From: Montifringilla adamsi
Taxonomy: Eukaryota > Chordata > Aves > Passeriformes > Passeridae
Assembly (NCBI GenBank): GCA_017590115.1
Contig: JAGGNK010010337.1
Span: 3,609,679-3,673,678 of the forward strand
DNA: 64,000 nucleotides
Direction of reading: 5' to 3'
In this document: piece after piece, positions 9,738 through 19,592 of the stretch
How the letters are laid out: every line of letters begins with the position of its first letter
How positions within the stretch are numbered: the stretch's first letter is position 1
Program-made: the position numbers and the translations under genes
Notes under the pieces: generated by a model
Seen by the model: only the letters and a program-made list of their open reading frames with translations
Told to the model about the DNA's origin: nothing
Database searches by the model: none

Positions 9738-10612
9738 ATAAAATACATTTACCTTAACAGTTAAGCAGATGTGTTAACTTGAACTCCACTTGAAGTTGTG
9801 CTGCAAACTTTCACAGAGGAACTGCTTATAAAACACTCAATCTTGGCTGTGCTGTCAACAGAAACAGGAATGAGTGACTTGAGGAAAAGGATTCTGCAAA
9901 TAAAGCAATGAATGTTCTTAATAAAACATTCCAGTATGTGCTTTCTTCTCAATGGTTTATGGTCGCGTGCGTCTGTGTGTGTCACGGGTTTAGGTTATCC
10001 CTAAAAATATACGAGAAAATACTTGTGTGTTTGACATGTCTTCATTTTATTTCTGAACATAGGTGAAATGAAAATATTTCCTATTTAAGCAGGGTAATAG
10101 AGGGAAGCAGAGAAGACAATCAGAAGCAGAGGAACATAGGAAATGCACATACTTGTTGCTTGCCCCTCCTAGGCAGGCTACAAGCCAACAGCTCGACATG
10201 CAGCTACGTGTACTCTGGTGCAGAGCATGTGCAAGGGACAGAAGCTGTGCTGTGTTGCACACACATGTGCAAGGGACAGAAGCTGTGCTGTGTTGCACAC
10301 ACATGCCCAAGGGACAGAAGCTGTGCTGTGTTGCACACACATGTGCAAGGGACAGAAGCTGTGCTGTGTTGCACACATATGCCCAAGGGACAGAAGCTGT
10401 GCTGTGTTGCACACACATGGTCAGGGCACCAGCAGATCAGGATGCTGTAGCTCCCTCAGTTTGGTTCTTGGCACAGTCCCAGCTGCTGCCTCTCATTCTC
10501 CTCACCATCAGAGCTGTGCAAAACCAGTGTTCCAGCCAGTGTAACCTGCTGGCTCTCCTTTGCTACCTGCCTGTAATACTTCTCTTTATGAGACAGCCAT
10601 AACATGGATAAA
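9738..10612 (+). repeat. Right arm of the large inverted repeat
   Basis: Collinear inverted match to 7912-8505, longer because of the expanded 38-bp array and about 130 bp of extra sequence before it (near 10095-10228). It lies wholly within intron 1, so the ferritin pre-mRNA contains this arm but not the left one, unless transcription starts upstream. Confidence 0.9.
10229..10418 (+). repeat. Five-copy 38-bp tandem repeat
   Basis: Five head-to-tail copies of a 38-bp unit, period exactly 38, beginning gtgcaaggg or gcccaaggg and ending cacacacat. Copies 1, 2 and 4 start gtgc and copies 3 and 5 start gccc, a higher-order alternation. Because 38 is not a multiple of three, the repeat reads in all frames and gives several spurious open frames. 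Confidence 0.97.
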
Positions 10613-10739
10613 ATATTCTAAATATAAGAGCTGTTAGGTCTGTTAGCATGGTTAAATATGGCAGTGGTTTAAGTTGTTACTTTCCCATACAGAACAGAAC
10701 AAGGCCAGCAGAGGATTTAGGGTTGTAATACTTCTGAAA

Positions 10740-11145
10740 TTACAGAATGGCCTGGGTTCGAAAGGACCTTAAAGACCATCAGGTTCCAATGTCCCTGCCA
10801 TGTGTTAGGGACACCTTTCCCAAGACCAGGCTGCTCAGAGCCATCTTCTCTGGGCAACCTGTTCTGGTGTCTCACCATCCTCACAGTAAAGAGTTTTTTC
10901 CAAATATCTAATCCAAACCTGCTCTTTCAGTTTTAAGCCATTCCCCCTTGTCCTGTCACTGCATGCTGTAGTAAAAACTCCCTCTCCATGTTTCTTATAG
11001 TTACTGGAAGGATACAATTAGGTCACCAGAGCCTTCTCTTTTCCAGGCTGAACAAACCCAATTCTCTCAGCCTTTCACAGGAGAGGTGCTCCATCCCTCT
11101 GATAACTTTGTGTCCCTCCTCTGGACTTGCTCCAACAGATATATG
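10740..11145 (-). mobile_element. CR1 LINE 3' fragment, reverse orientation
   Basis: From cagaatggcctgggttcgaa to ctccaacag it follows the reverse complement of the avian CR1 3' end: caacctgttctggtgtctca, gccattcccccttgtcctgt, caggctgaacaaacccaatt. An internal block of about 45 bases, around the expected ccttgaacacttccaggg, is missing. Confidence 0.93.
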
Positions 11146-11750
11146 TTCTTCCTGAGATGCCTTCCCAGGCATGAGTTATATCTTATATTGAAGGTGTATA
11201 GTTCAGTAGCAGTATCCATTATTTTGGAATACCATTGTCCATAATAAAACTGATAAACAGATGTAAAGTTGTGCTTGTTCTCTTTTTGGTATTTGCCTCA
11301 TCTTTCTCATACCTTTGAAAGCTAACTTTTGACTGGAATGCAGGCCTGCAGGGATAAATTTTATGCTCCCTGTTCTGGGAGTATGTTTAAAAAACAAAAC
11401 AAAAACCCTCCACAAAACACACTTGCAAAACACACACATGCTAACAATTCATAAATAAAACATTCTGAAGATCTCTTAACTGCTCCTGCAAGAGCAACAT
11501 CATTACTACAGTTGCGTGACCAATACTAAAGGATAGAAAGAGTTCTAGTAGAAGCACAGATTTTTCATTTCATACTCAAACTACTCACTTCATTTATTGT
11601 AGAAATCGGATCAAGGTCTCCAAAGTGATCGTGCTTTGTGAACAAATCACCCTCCTCTGGAAGGATCTCCCAAGTTCTGTTAAAGCCACATTCTGCTGCA
11701 GGTGAGTCCCATATCTGGCAAATCTTAACAGCCTTGTTTTGTGTGCTTAG

Positions 11751-11897
11751 GGTGAATATTTTGATCAGTCACATGTGGCTCTACCAAATATTTCGAAGTT
11801 CTTCCTGCATCAAGCTCTGGAAGAGAGAAAAGCCGCAGAGGCATTGATGAAGTATCAGCAGGAAAGAGGAGGCCATTACTGCTCTAAAACCATCCAG
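11751..11897 (+). CDS. Ferritin-like protein, exon 2 (residues 62-110)
   Basis: 147 nt, phase 0 at both ends, between gtgtgcttag and gtgggt. It encodes [20 protein letters not shown], then [20 protein letters not shown] and GHYCSKTIQ, a clear match to ferritin exon 2 ([40 protein letters not shown]). Of the ferroxidase pair in helix B, E62 is kept (residue 86) but H65 is alanine (residue 89). Confidence 0.88.
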
Positions 11898-13147
11898 GTG
11901 GGTAGTAGTCAACAATTTTTCAAGCAGCTGTGATGCCTTTAACTTACTGAATTATATTGTTGGTACTTCTGATCTCTGCATTCATCCACTATTAGATTTC
12001 CAGATATAATTTATCTGGCATACTTGTGTACACGGTTTTGTTCTTGATTGATGCCTAGAAACTGTCAGACATACAGTCCTAACTCTATGGGGTTGCTTTC
12101 CAGCCCAAAAGAATATGGACAGTGTTCCCCTTTTCTTTTACTCAGCTGGACACTGCTGTTTCCACTATGCTGTAATGGATTATGACTCCTTAAATTGTGC
12201 TGAAATAGCCCACTTGTCTACTTCACACACAACCTTAAGTGGAAGCTTAGACATGACTAGCACCTAAGAAGAGTGGTAAGGAAGGAGAACCATCCAGCTT
12301 GGAGCAGTAGGTGATTTCCTAAAGTACAGCTCGTGACAGAATTTGAACTAAGATCTAACTTGGGCTTGCACAGGTGCAAAGGAATAACTCAAATGTTTCC
12401 AGGAATAAAATAACCCACCTCATTTGTTTACGACCAAGAGGCTGATTCTCCTCTACCAAATTAGTTAACACAGAATGCTCCTCTTTGGTCCATCATAGCA
12501 GTTAAGCTGTAGAAAGTAAAAAGGCTATTGTAAAAATCTTTCTTAATACTCAGTTTGCATCAAGGAGGAGCTTAGGACTTCCAGTACTTAAAGGGGGCCT
12601 ACAGGAAAGAGGGAGAAGGATTCCTTGTCAGGGAATGCAGTGTTAAGATGAGGGATAACAATTTTTAACTGGAAGAGGGCAGATATTTAGGCTAGGTATT
12701 AGGAAGTCCCTCTTCACTGTGAGGGTGATGACACACTAGAAAAAAATGCCCAGAGTAGTAGAGGATGCCCCATTCCTGGGAGTGTTCAAGGCCAGGTTGG
12801 ATGGGCCTTTGAGCAGCCTGGTCTAGTGGAATATGGCAGAGGGTTGGGACAAGATGATTTTAAGGTCCCTTCCAGCCCCAACCATTCTATGATTGGGTTT
12901 CCTGGTGTAAGAACCCTCTTCAGGCATAGTTGCTGCTATGTAAATCTGTTCCTTGAAGAAGTGCTTGGGTTCTGCCACTTGTGTTTACAGCCTGAAAAGA
13001 ACAATAGATGCTCCAAACTGGAAGCAGTTGTTGCAAAATCCTAGTACAACATTTTTAGAGCATGAGGTTAAGTTGCAGGAGTCCATTGATGAATACAGAT
13101 ACATGAGCTGTTCTTCTGAGTAAATACAATTCTGTCTTTGTTTTCAG
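11898..13147 (+). other. Intron 2 of the ferritin-like gene
   Basis: GT (gtgggt) to AG (gtctttgttttcag). It holds a CR1 3' end at 12640-12896; otherwise unique sequence. Confidence 0.8.
12640..12896 (+). mobile_element. CR1 LINE 3' end, forward orientation
   Basis: It reads through ggtattaggaagtccctctt, agtgttcaaggccaggttgg and ggtcccttccagccccaacc to the terminal attctatgattgg. This is the canonical CR1 3' end. Confidence 0.95.
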
Positions 13148-13651
13148 AAACCAAACTGTGATTATGCAGTCGGTCTGATGAAAGCCCTGGAACTAGCAAT
13201 GGTACAATGGAAAACTATGCTACGATATTTTGAAGAGCTTTATGCCCTGAGTGTTGAAAATGCAGACCCTCATAGTGCAAGCACCATCAAGAAACAATTT
13301 ATTGGGCCCAAAATCCAGAAGATCAAGCTGATGGGAGATCTGCTGACCAATGCTCGCAGGCTTGACTGTTCCCAGGATGGCAGAAATAGTCTTGGGGATT
13401 ACTTTATGGACCGGCTGCAGAAAGAGTTCAGGACCAGCTTAGAGCCAGAGTCCAGTGATCACTGCAGCCCCTGCCCGCCTCTCCAGCAGTGCACAGGAGC
13501 TGCAGAAGGTCTGAAGCGACCCCAGAGAGAATGCTCCCAGCACAGAAATGGCATAGGGCCAATATATGCAACCATACACTGCACCACGATGCTGCCACAG
13601 TGTAACGATGGCACTGGAGCAAAGGTGAAGCAGGGCAGGGAGGGCCTTTAA
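13148..13651 (+). CDS. Ferritin-like protein, exon 3 (residues 111-277), exons 3 and 4 fused
   Basis: It starts at KPNCDYAVGLMKAL right after ttttcag, the classical start of ferritin exon 3 (KPDCD). The usual intron after the DPH motif is absent: DPHSASTIKKQF continues without a break through IQKIKLMGDLLTNARRL to LGDYFMDRLQKEF, the helix E region. Ferroxidase positions E107 and Q141 correspond to W131 and K165. After residue 204 there is a tail of about 70 residues containing several cysteines (DHCSPC, QQC, REC, IHC, QC), ending at TAA 13649-13651. Length and tail are unlike any standard H or L chain. Intact frames and matching phases across three exons argue for a live gene. Confidence 0.85.
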   Translation, partial: KPNCDYAVGLMKALELAMVQWKTMLRYFEELYALSVENADPHSASTIKKQFIGPKIQKIKLMGDLLTNARRLDCSQDGRNSLGDYFMDRLQKEFRTSLEPESSDHCSPCPPLQQCTGAAEGLKRPQRECSQHRNGIGPIYATIHCTTMLPQCNDGTGAKVKQGREGL

Positions 13652-14000
13652 TGCTCAGGCTGCTGCAGCTACAGGGCAGCTCCTCAGGCAGACCTGTCCT
13701 GAGGGTGGAGCTGGGACCAAAACTCAGGAGACATGATGCTCCATCCCTCCTCATGCTATACACCCCATCCCCTCATCCTGCGCTGAGTCACAGCTCAAAA
13801 TCTAGCCCGTGCCACTATTTGCTTTAAATGATAGCAAGGTTGCCAGCTAGATTGTCACATTTATCTATGCAATTCTTCCTAGAAGCCAAAAGTTCTTAAG
13901 CTTCTTCTTTCTCGTAAATGATTAATAGGACCAGTTAGTGCAAATTATTTTAAGAAGATATATATAAATTTTATTAAATCAAATAAAAAAGAAATCACTG
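13652..14000 (+). terminator. 3' UTR and likely poly(A) signal of the ferritin-like gene
   Basis: After the stop the sequence becomes AT-rich. An AATAAA at 13982-13987 is the first strong poly(A) signal, about 330 bases after the stop codon. The cleavage site is not determined. Confidence 0.55.
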
Positions 14001-17000
14001 CACCTTTAGTGCAAGGAAACTTTTACATGGCAGAAAATCCCAATATTTAGTTTTATATTACTGAATATTTTATTTTACTATTTGGTATTTTAAATTACTA
14101 ACAAGTATAGTAACATAATGAACTTTTTAAAAGACTTATTAAAAAACCTTGGGTTTTTTGTCTTATTTCTATCATACTAGCAATTTAAATAAGTAGTCTA
14201 ATGCATTTACTGATCAGCTGTTTCTAGTGGTATACTTCAGGATGAAGGATGCAAACATTTCCTCAACAGTGGGAATAAGAAAATGTGCTGATTTCTCTAT
14301 AGTTATTGCCTAGTTGGCCTTTCTCATCCTCAGAAAGCAGATGAGAGAGAAATTAGGAATTCTCCTTAGATGAGAACTTTAGAGGTTCTAAGGCATATTT
14401 TGCAAGTGTCACCAAAAAGAGTAGCTCTACGATTTTGTCCAGACTTAATGTAGGATGATTGCTTTAATTATGATACAGAGCCCTATCTCAGCTAGCTCAC
14501 TAAAGGAATTACTGTGGCACTCCTGCTACTTCTTATATTCCCTCTTTGGTCCCAAGTAGGGGCATGAGAGCCTAGTGAAAAAACAGCACACTTAACTAGA
14601 ATTGCATCAGAGAGAATGGCTACTCATTAGTTTTGCTTTTCAATTAGGGCAGTGTTAGCCAGCTCGGTTCAAGTGCAGAGGTGTCCAAATTCCTCTCGTT
14701 AGTCCCCTGCCAGAGTGCCTCATTCTGTACCCTGGCTCCCAAGGTCACCTAAGAAGAGCAACTGGCTAGATCAGCTGCCTGCAGTTAGGAATTTTTTGTC
14801 ATTATATACATCTTTTATGCAGTGGGGGTTTGATTCATTAGAAGACTGCCTCCTGTTTTGCTTGAAAATAAATTCAGTTCCATGTCTGTATCTCCAGTGT
14901 ATTCCTCGATTCACCACCCAGGCATGCTGGTATTCTTCTCCAAGAGATTTTGCATATGTGTACAAAACTGCACAAGTATTTTTCTGCATCTGAGGAAGTT
15001 GTGCATGATGGAAGAGTGTGACAGAGTGAAAATAAATGCCAGAAAACTGCGTTACTCTAAAGCACTTCATAATGAAACATTTTTAGTAAACTCTGATACA
15101 GCTACAGTTAAGTAGCAATTTCTGCAAAGCCCACCTTCTTTTGGTGTTTTAACATGGGACAGAAAATTACACTGCAGATGTTTTCCCAGTCTTTTCTGTG
15201 AATGTGGTTCAACTTTGGGGTGGGGATGGGGAACACAACCACTTTAAAACAACCTCTGTATTCATCTATAAAAATACTGCCATGTGCCACAGGAATGGCT
15301 CAAAGCACTTTTAGAATCATGCTAGATTTGCCTGTGTTGAGATTGCTGCTCTCTAATACAGCAGGAGTCTAAAAGATATTTCCATCTGGGCTAGATTCCA
15401 TCACCCATCCTCATGCTGAGCATACCTTATTCAACAATTAGTTCCAGTGACTGCAACTCAACATGAATAAGAGCAATGGAATCCGTCCCCCTCAGTATTA
15501 AAAAACAGCCGACTAAGTGTGAACAGAGCAATGCTACTAACTGAATTCTAAACTAGTGCTGTATAGAACTACTTCATTACCACTTGTAATGTTTGACCTA
15601 CTTGTACAATAACCTTCACTTTTTAAAAGCTGATGACCTGAAATGTAGTTACAGCTTCCTCCATGATTTACAGCATTTAACAAAGTCCATACAAACATAA
15701 CAAAGAACCCGACTTTTAAATTTTTCAGAGCCAGACTTACTTGCCTCTTATTTTTCATGAAGTAGTGCCATGTCTGTTTCTCAGACTTCTCATGTTCATC
15801 TTCTAATCAAATGTATCCACACACTCTAGGAATTTAAGTCTTTTTCTCTCCCTTTTCCTTTGCCAGAACATGTTCTGGGCCCTCTGCCTCTAAAGACAAT
15901 TCTGCTAATTCCAGATAAACTCACAATCAGCTGTTTCCCCAGCTTCTATCTTCTGAAAAAGAAAAGAGAAATCAATCAGCTACTGTAGATATTAAGCTCT
16001 TCTTTTCCACGTGCTGCTTCTGCTGAGAGAGCACACACACTTGTGAGTATGGTCTCAGATTTAACAATACCTGTCAGTTGTGTATAGGATGAGTCTATCC
16101 ATGTTTCTCAATGCAGGAAGAACAATCTAATTCTGCCTTCCCAGCTTCCTTTTCAATCACATCCTGAAAAACAATATATCAAAGACGAATGTAGAATAGG
16201 TTAAGGGCAACAGCTCTTATAGAAACTTTGCAAATTATCTTTCTCTGCTGAATACTTGTTAAGCCACACTCCCTGTATCTGTACTTCCAAAGCAATGCCC
16301 AAACAATCCAAACACACAACCTGGGACAGCTCTGAATAGCCAGTGTAGCACCAGTACCCTAAACATAGCATCCAAACTGAAAGCTCAGGAGAGACCTATC
16401 TTAACTGAAATTATGAGTTAGAGCCCCAGAGGCTTTTGAAGAGGTTTAACAATGGAATCCTTGTAAATGCTTGCCATAAGCACTACCTATGGCTGCCTGC
16501 TCTCAGAGTGAGGAATGCCCTTAAAAGTCTCCAAGTGGAGATTGTTCTGTCCTTCATCTTCTCCACTGTGGCCACACAAAACTGAGAAGAGCATCTCAGG
16601 GTTTGTTCTTTGCAAGGATGTTTTTTCAGGCCTCATTGTACATGGCAACATCTTTCTGGAAAAACCTGTCTTTGGGAATGACACTGGAAAGTGGATGTTA
16701 GTGGTGACACCAGCAGGGAATTACAGAATCAGAATTATTAGGATTGGATGGGATGTCTGGAGACCAGCATGTCCAAACCCAAAGGAAGGTGTCCTCAAAG
16801 GCACCTTCACTGGATGACTACTGTGTGGAATTCACTCTGTGGGCACAGCCTTCTCCTGACCTTTTCACTTGGAGGAATTAATGCACTTGAGCCCACATTC
16901 ATGGGCAATTATTGGCAAACTCCCTGTAGTGCTTGTCCAAGCCCTACTGTTACCACTTTGCCCATTTTGCTCCCTACTCACTCAAGTCCCTGAGTGTCTT

Positions 17001-18100
17001 TTCCTGGGGTCACATTTAAGCTGCAGACACACAGAGGCAGAATAGGCTACAATACAGACTAAACATTAGGTAAAATTACCTTTTTCCAAAAATTAAGCCA
17101 ATGATCTGGAGAGAGTTTAAGTGTCTTGAGTGGGTCACACTGCCAGCACAAAGCCTTGATATCCCATTTTACATGTTCAGTTGTTACAGCATAAAACTTT
17201 CTCATTTAAATTTATTTTACATTATTGTATATCTTGCACTGTTTTGAATACAAATTATTTTACTTTGTTAGCAGTTCAATAAAGATTTAGAACCAACTAT
17301 TCCTTCTGGATCAAAGAACATCTGTAATAACATTGAAGTGTCTCCACAAATTTGCCACTCTGCCTCTCAGACACAGCTGGGAGATACATTTCTAAATGTG
17401 TAGGGGTGGCCATACAAGTATCTCCCTCCTTGGGACATACTGCTTTTCAGCATCAGGTACATTGAAAGAATGAATTTCTACATATAGTTTTATCTTCAAA
17501 TAAAACTTTTATCTTTTAGAGATACTGACAGAATGCAACTTACAGTTCTCATCTTGGTCTGTACTCAAAGATATCTAGGTAAGTAGAAAATGGGGAGTGC
17601 AGATAAGGAATTTTTGCCAAAAAACAAATCGCGTAACAACAAAAGACACCATGAGAACCCATCTGAGGTCATAGGCACAGGGACTGGGAATTGATCATTG
17701 ATGGATATTTTTTACCTTTTGCTCAACCCCCCTGTCCCACTGAAAACAGACCTCTGCGGCTGATTTTGAATGAGCTGAAATTTCGCCAACATTTATTTAT
17801 TGCAGAACAGAAATTATTTTTAGCTTTTGGGACATTAAATATATGCACTATTATTTTAATCATTAAGTCAGAGAAATCACATAGTTGAATTACTCAATTC
17901 TGCTGAGAAGAACCTAATTTCCCATCTCAAATGATACTCAAAAAAACCAGAGTAAAAACTCTGGCACCCTTGAGAGACGTTACCAAAACCCATCTCATTT
18001 CCCCAGGTTCCAAACTTTCCCACTGCTAGAAATAAATCCTTATCGAGCGAGCCGTCCAACAGCAGCGCAACCGCAGCAAAACGCCGCGGCACGGAGTGAG
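14001..18100. other. Intergenic, upstream of MYOD1
   Basis: AT-rich unique sequence with no supported exon on either strand. A weak CR1-like remnant lies at 16725-16800. In mammals a distal regulatory region of MYOD1 lies about 5 kb upstream, which would fall near 14 kb here, but no element could be identified by eye. Confidence 0.5.
16725..16800 (-). mobile_element. Degenerate CR1-like 3' end
   Basis: The stretch cagaatcagaattattagga, ttggatgggatgtctggaga, ccagcatgtccaa resembles the reverse complement of an older CR1 3' end, where cagaatcacagaattgttag and a tctggagatcatctagtcc motif are usual. Diverged and short. Confidence 0.5.
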
Positions 18101-18277
18101 ATCCATCTCTCCCAAGGTTTCCGAGTGAAGGTAAACAGAGATGGAAGAGGAACCCGGAATGCTAGAGTTCCCAGGGATTCCCGGGGGAAGGAAGGCTGGA
18201 ACACCGCGGACACTGCGGCGCTTCCCGCTGGGACAGGCCCGCAGCGCCACCGGGTGGCCGCCACCTGCCCGTCCCTT

Positions 18278-18392
18278 CTCTCCGCGGTGTCCCCGCTTCC
18301 CTCTGCCCCGCCCCTCCCGCCTCTCCGCGGTGTCCCCGCTTCCCTCTGCCCCGCACCTCCCGCCTCTCCGCGGTGTCCCCGCCGTCCCGCAC
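18278..18392. repeat. 43-bp GC-rich minisatellite upstream of MYOD1
   Basis: About 2.6 copies of a 43-bp unit (ctctccgcggtgtccccgct, then tccctctgccccgc...). The unit starts at about 18278, 18321 and 18364. The copies differ by few bases. It sits about 0.5 kb upstream of the MYOD1 TATA box. Confidence 0.9.
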
Positions 18393-18449
18393 AGTCTCGG
18401 CTGCCCGGGGTGTCCCCTGGAGCCTCCCGCCCCCACGAACGCCCCCGCA

Positions 18450-18860
18450 ATAATTACCCTTGTGGCCGCGGAGCCGCGGACAGACCTGTCCAGGGGCTGG
18501 GGGCTTCTTCCCTGTGAGGAACCAGCGGAGCCGTCACGGGTGCGTGCGGAGACAGCGGGGCGCGCCGCTGTCCCCCCGGGCGAGCGGCCGGCGGCACCCG
18601 GCACCTTCGGGCATCGGGGCCGCTGTTCTCCCTGGCGCGGCGGCAGGGCGGGCTGCTGAGAAAGGGAAAAAACAAACCGGGGAAATGTAACCCTGCGCGC
18701 ATCCGAGCGCCCGGGCTGCCGCTGCCCAGCGGGACACCGCGCCCCCCCGCCGCCCCGGCCCCCGACCCGCCCGGCCGCGCCCCCCGACCCGCCCCGTCCC
18801 GACCCGCCGCGCCGGGGGGCTCAGCCATAAATACGGCCCCGAGTGGCACTCCCGGACCGG
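18450..18860 (+). promoter_or_regulatory. MYOD1: MYOD1 CpG-island promoter with TATA box
   Basis: Dense GC and CpG sequence leads to gccataaatacgg, whose ATAAATA at 18827-18833 acts as the TATA element. Transcription is expected to start about 25-30 bases later, near 18855-18865, giving a 5' UTR of roughly 180 bases. The open frame that extends MyoD upstream begins at a GTG (18843) at or before this start and has no ATG, so it is not coding. Confidence 0.8.
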
Positions 18861-19037
18861 CGCGGCTGCGGAGGGGGTCGGGGCAGCAGCCAGCGCTGGT
18901 GGCCTCGCCTGGGAGAGGCTGCGAGAGTCTCGGCTCTGCGCACCCGCCCGGCCGCAGAGCAGCCCGGTCGAAGGCCCCTCCGTTGCGAGCCCCTCGTTGT
19001 CCCCCCTGGCCTAGCCGCTGTCCCGTCTGCCGCCCTC

Positions 19038-19592
19038 ATGGACTTACTTGGCCCCATGGAGATGACGGAGGGCTCCCTCTGCTCCTTCACAGCCGCCGAT
19101 GACTTCTACGATGACCCGTGCTTCAACACGTCGGACATGCACTTCTTCGAGGACCTGGACCCCCGGCTGGTGCACGTCGGGGGTCTGCTGAAGCCCGAGG
19201 AGCACCCGCACCACCACGGGCACCACCACGGGCACGAGGAGGAGCACGTCCGGGCGCCCAGCGGGCACCACCAGGCTGGCCGCTGCCTGCTGTGGGCCTG
19301 CAAGGCGTGCAAGAGGAAGACCACCAACGCCGACCGCCGTAAGGCCGCCACCATGAGGGAGCGCCGGCGGCTCAGCAAGGTCAACGAGGCCTTCGAGACC
19401 CTCAAGCGCTGCACCTCCACCAACCCCAACCAGCGCCTGCCCAAGGTGGAGATCCTGCGCAACGCCATCCGCTACATTGAGAGCCTGCAGGCCCTGCTGC
19501 GGGAGCAGGAGGACGCTTATTACCCGGTGCTGGAGCACTACAGCGGGGAGTCGGACGCCTCCAGCCCCCGTTCCAACTGCTCCGATGGCATG
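19038..19592 (+). CDS. MYOD1: Myoblast determination protein 1 (MyoD), exon 1
   Basis: Residues 1-185 of a 294-residue protein; chicken MyoD is about 298. It starts at [17 protein letters not shown], the conserved MyoD N-terminus with the acidic activation region. A histidine-rich stretch lies at residues 56-70 and the H/C-rich motif ([12 protein letters not shown]) at 83-94. The basic region has the myogenic Ala-Thr pair at 104-105 ([11 protein letters not shown]) and lysine 114 at the junction. The helix-loop-helix runs to about residue 156. MyoD dimerises with E-proteins, binds CANNTG E-boxes in muscle promoters and recruits chromatin remodellers and p300. The exon ends in ATG before gtgagt, the usual site. 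Confidence 0.98.

Larger units (their letters stand above)
8908..11750 (+). other. Intron 1 of the ferritin-like gene
   Basis: GT (gtaagg) to AG (tgtgtgcttag). It contains the end of the CpG island, the 12-bp tandem repeat at 9393-9428, the right arm of the inverted repeat with its 38-bp array, and a reverse CR1 fragment. Confidence 0.75.

Noticed and set aside
10153..10602. Several 70-149 codon open frames on both strands
   Set aside because: They are produced by the 38-bp tandem repeat, which reads through all frames; no independent coding sign.
13428..13763. Minus-strand open frame opposite ferritin exon 3
   Set aside because: Antisense shadow of the coding exon.
18843..19037. In-frame 65-codon N-terminal extension of MyoD
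   Set aside because: It opens with GTG, has no ATG, and lies at or upstream of the start site expected from the TATA box at 18827. Known MyoD begins at MDLLG.
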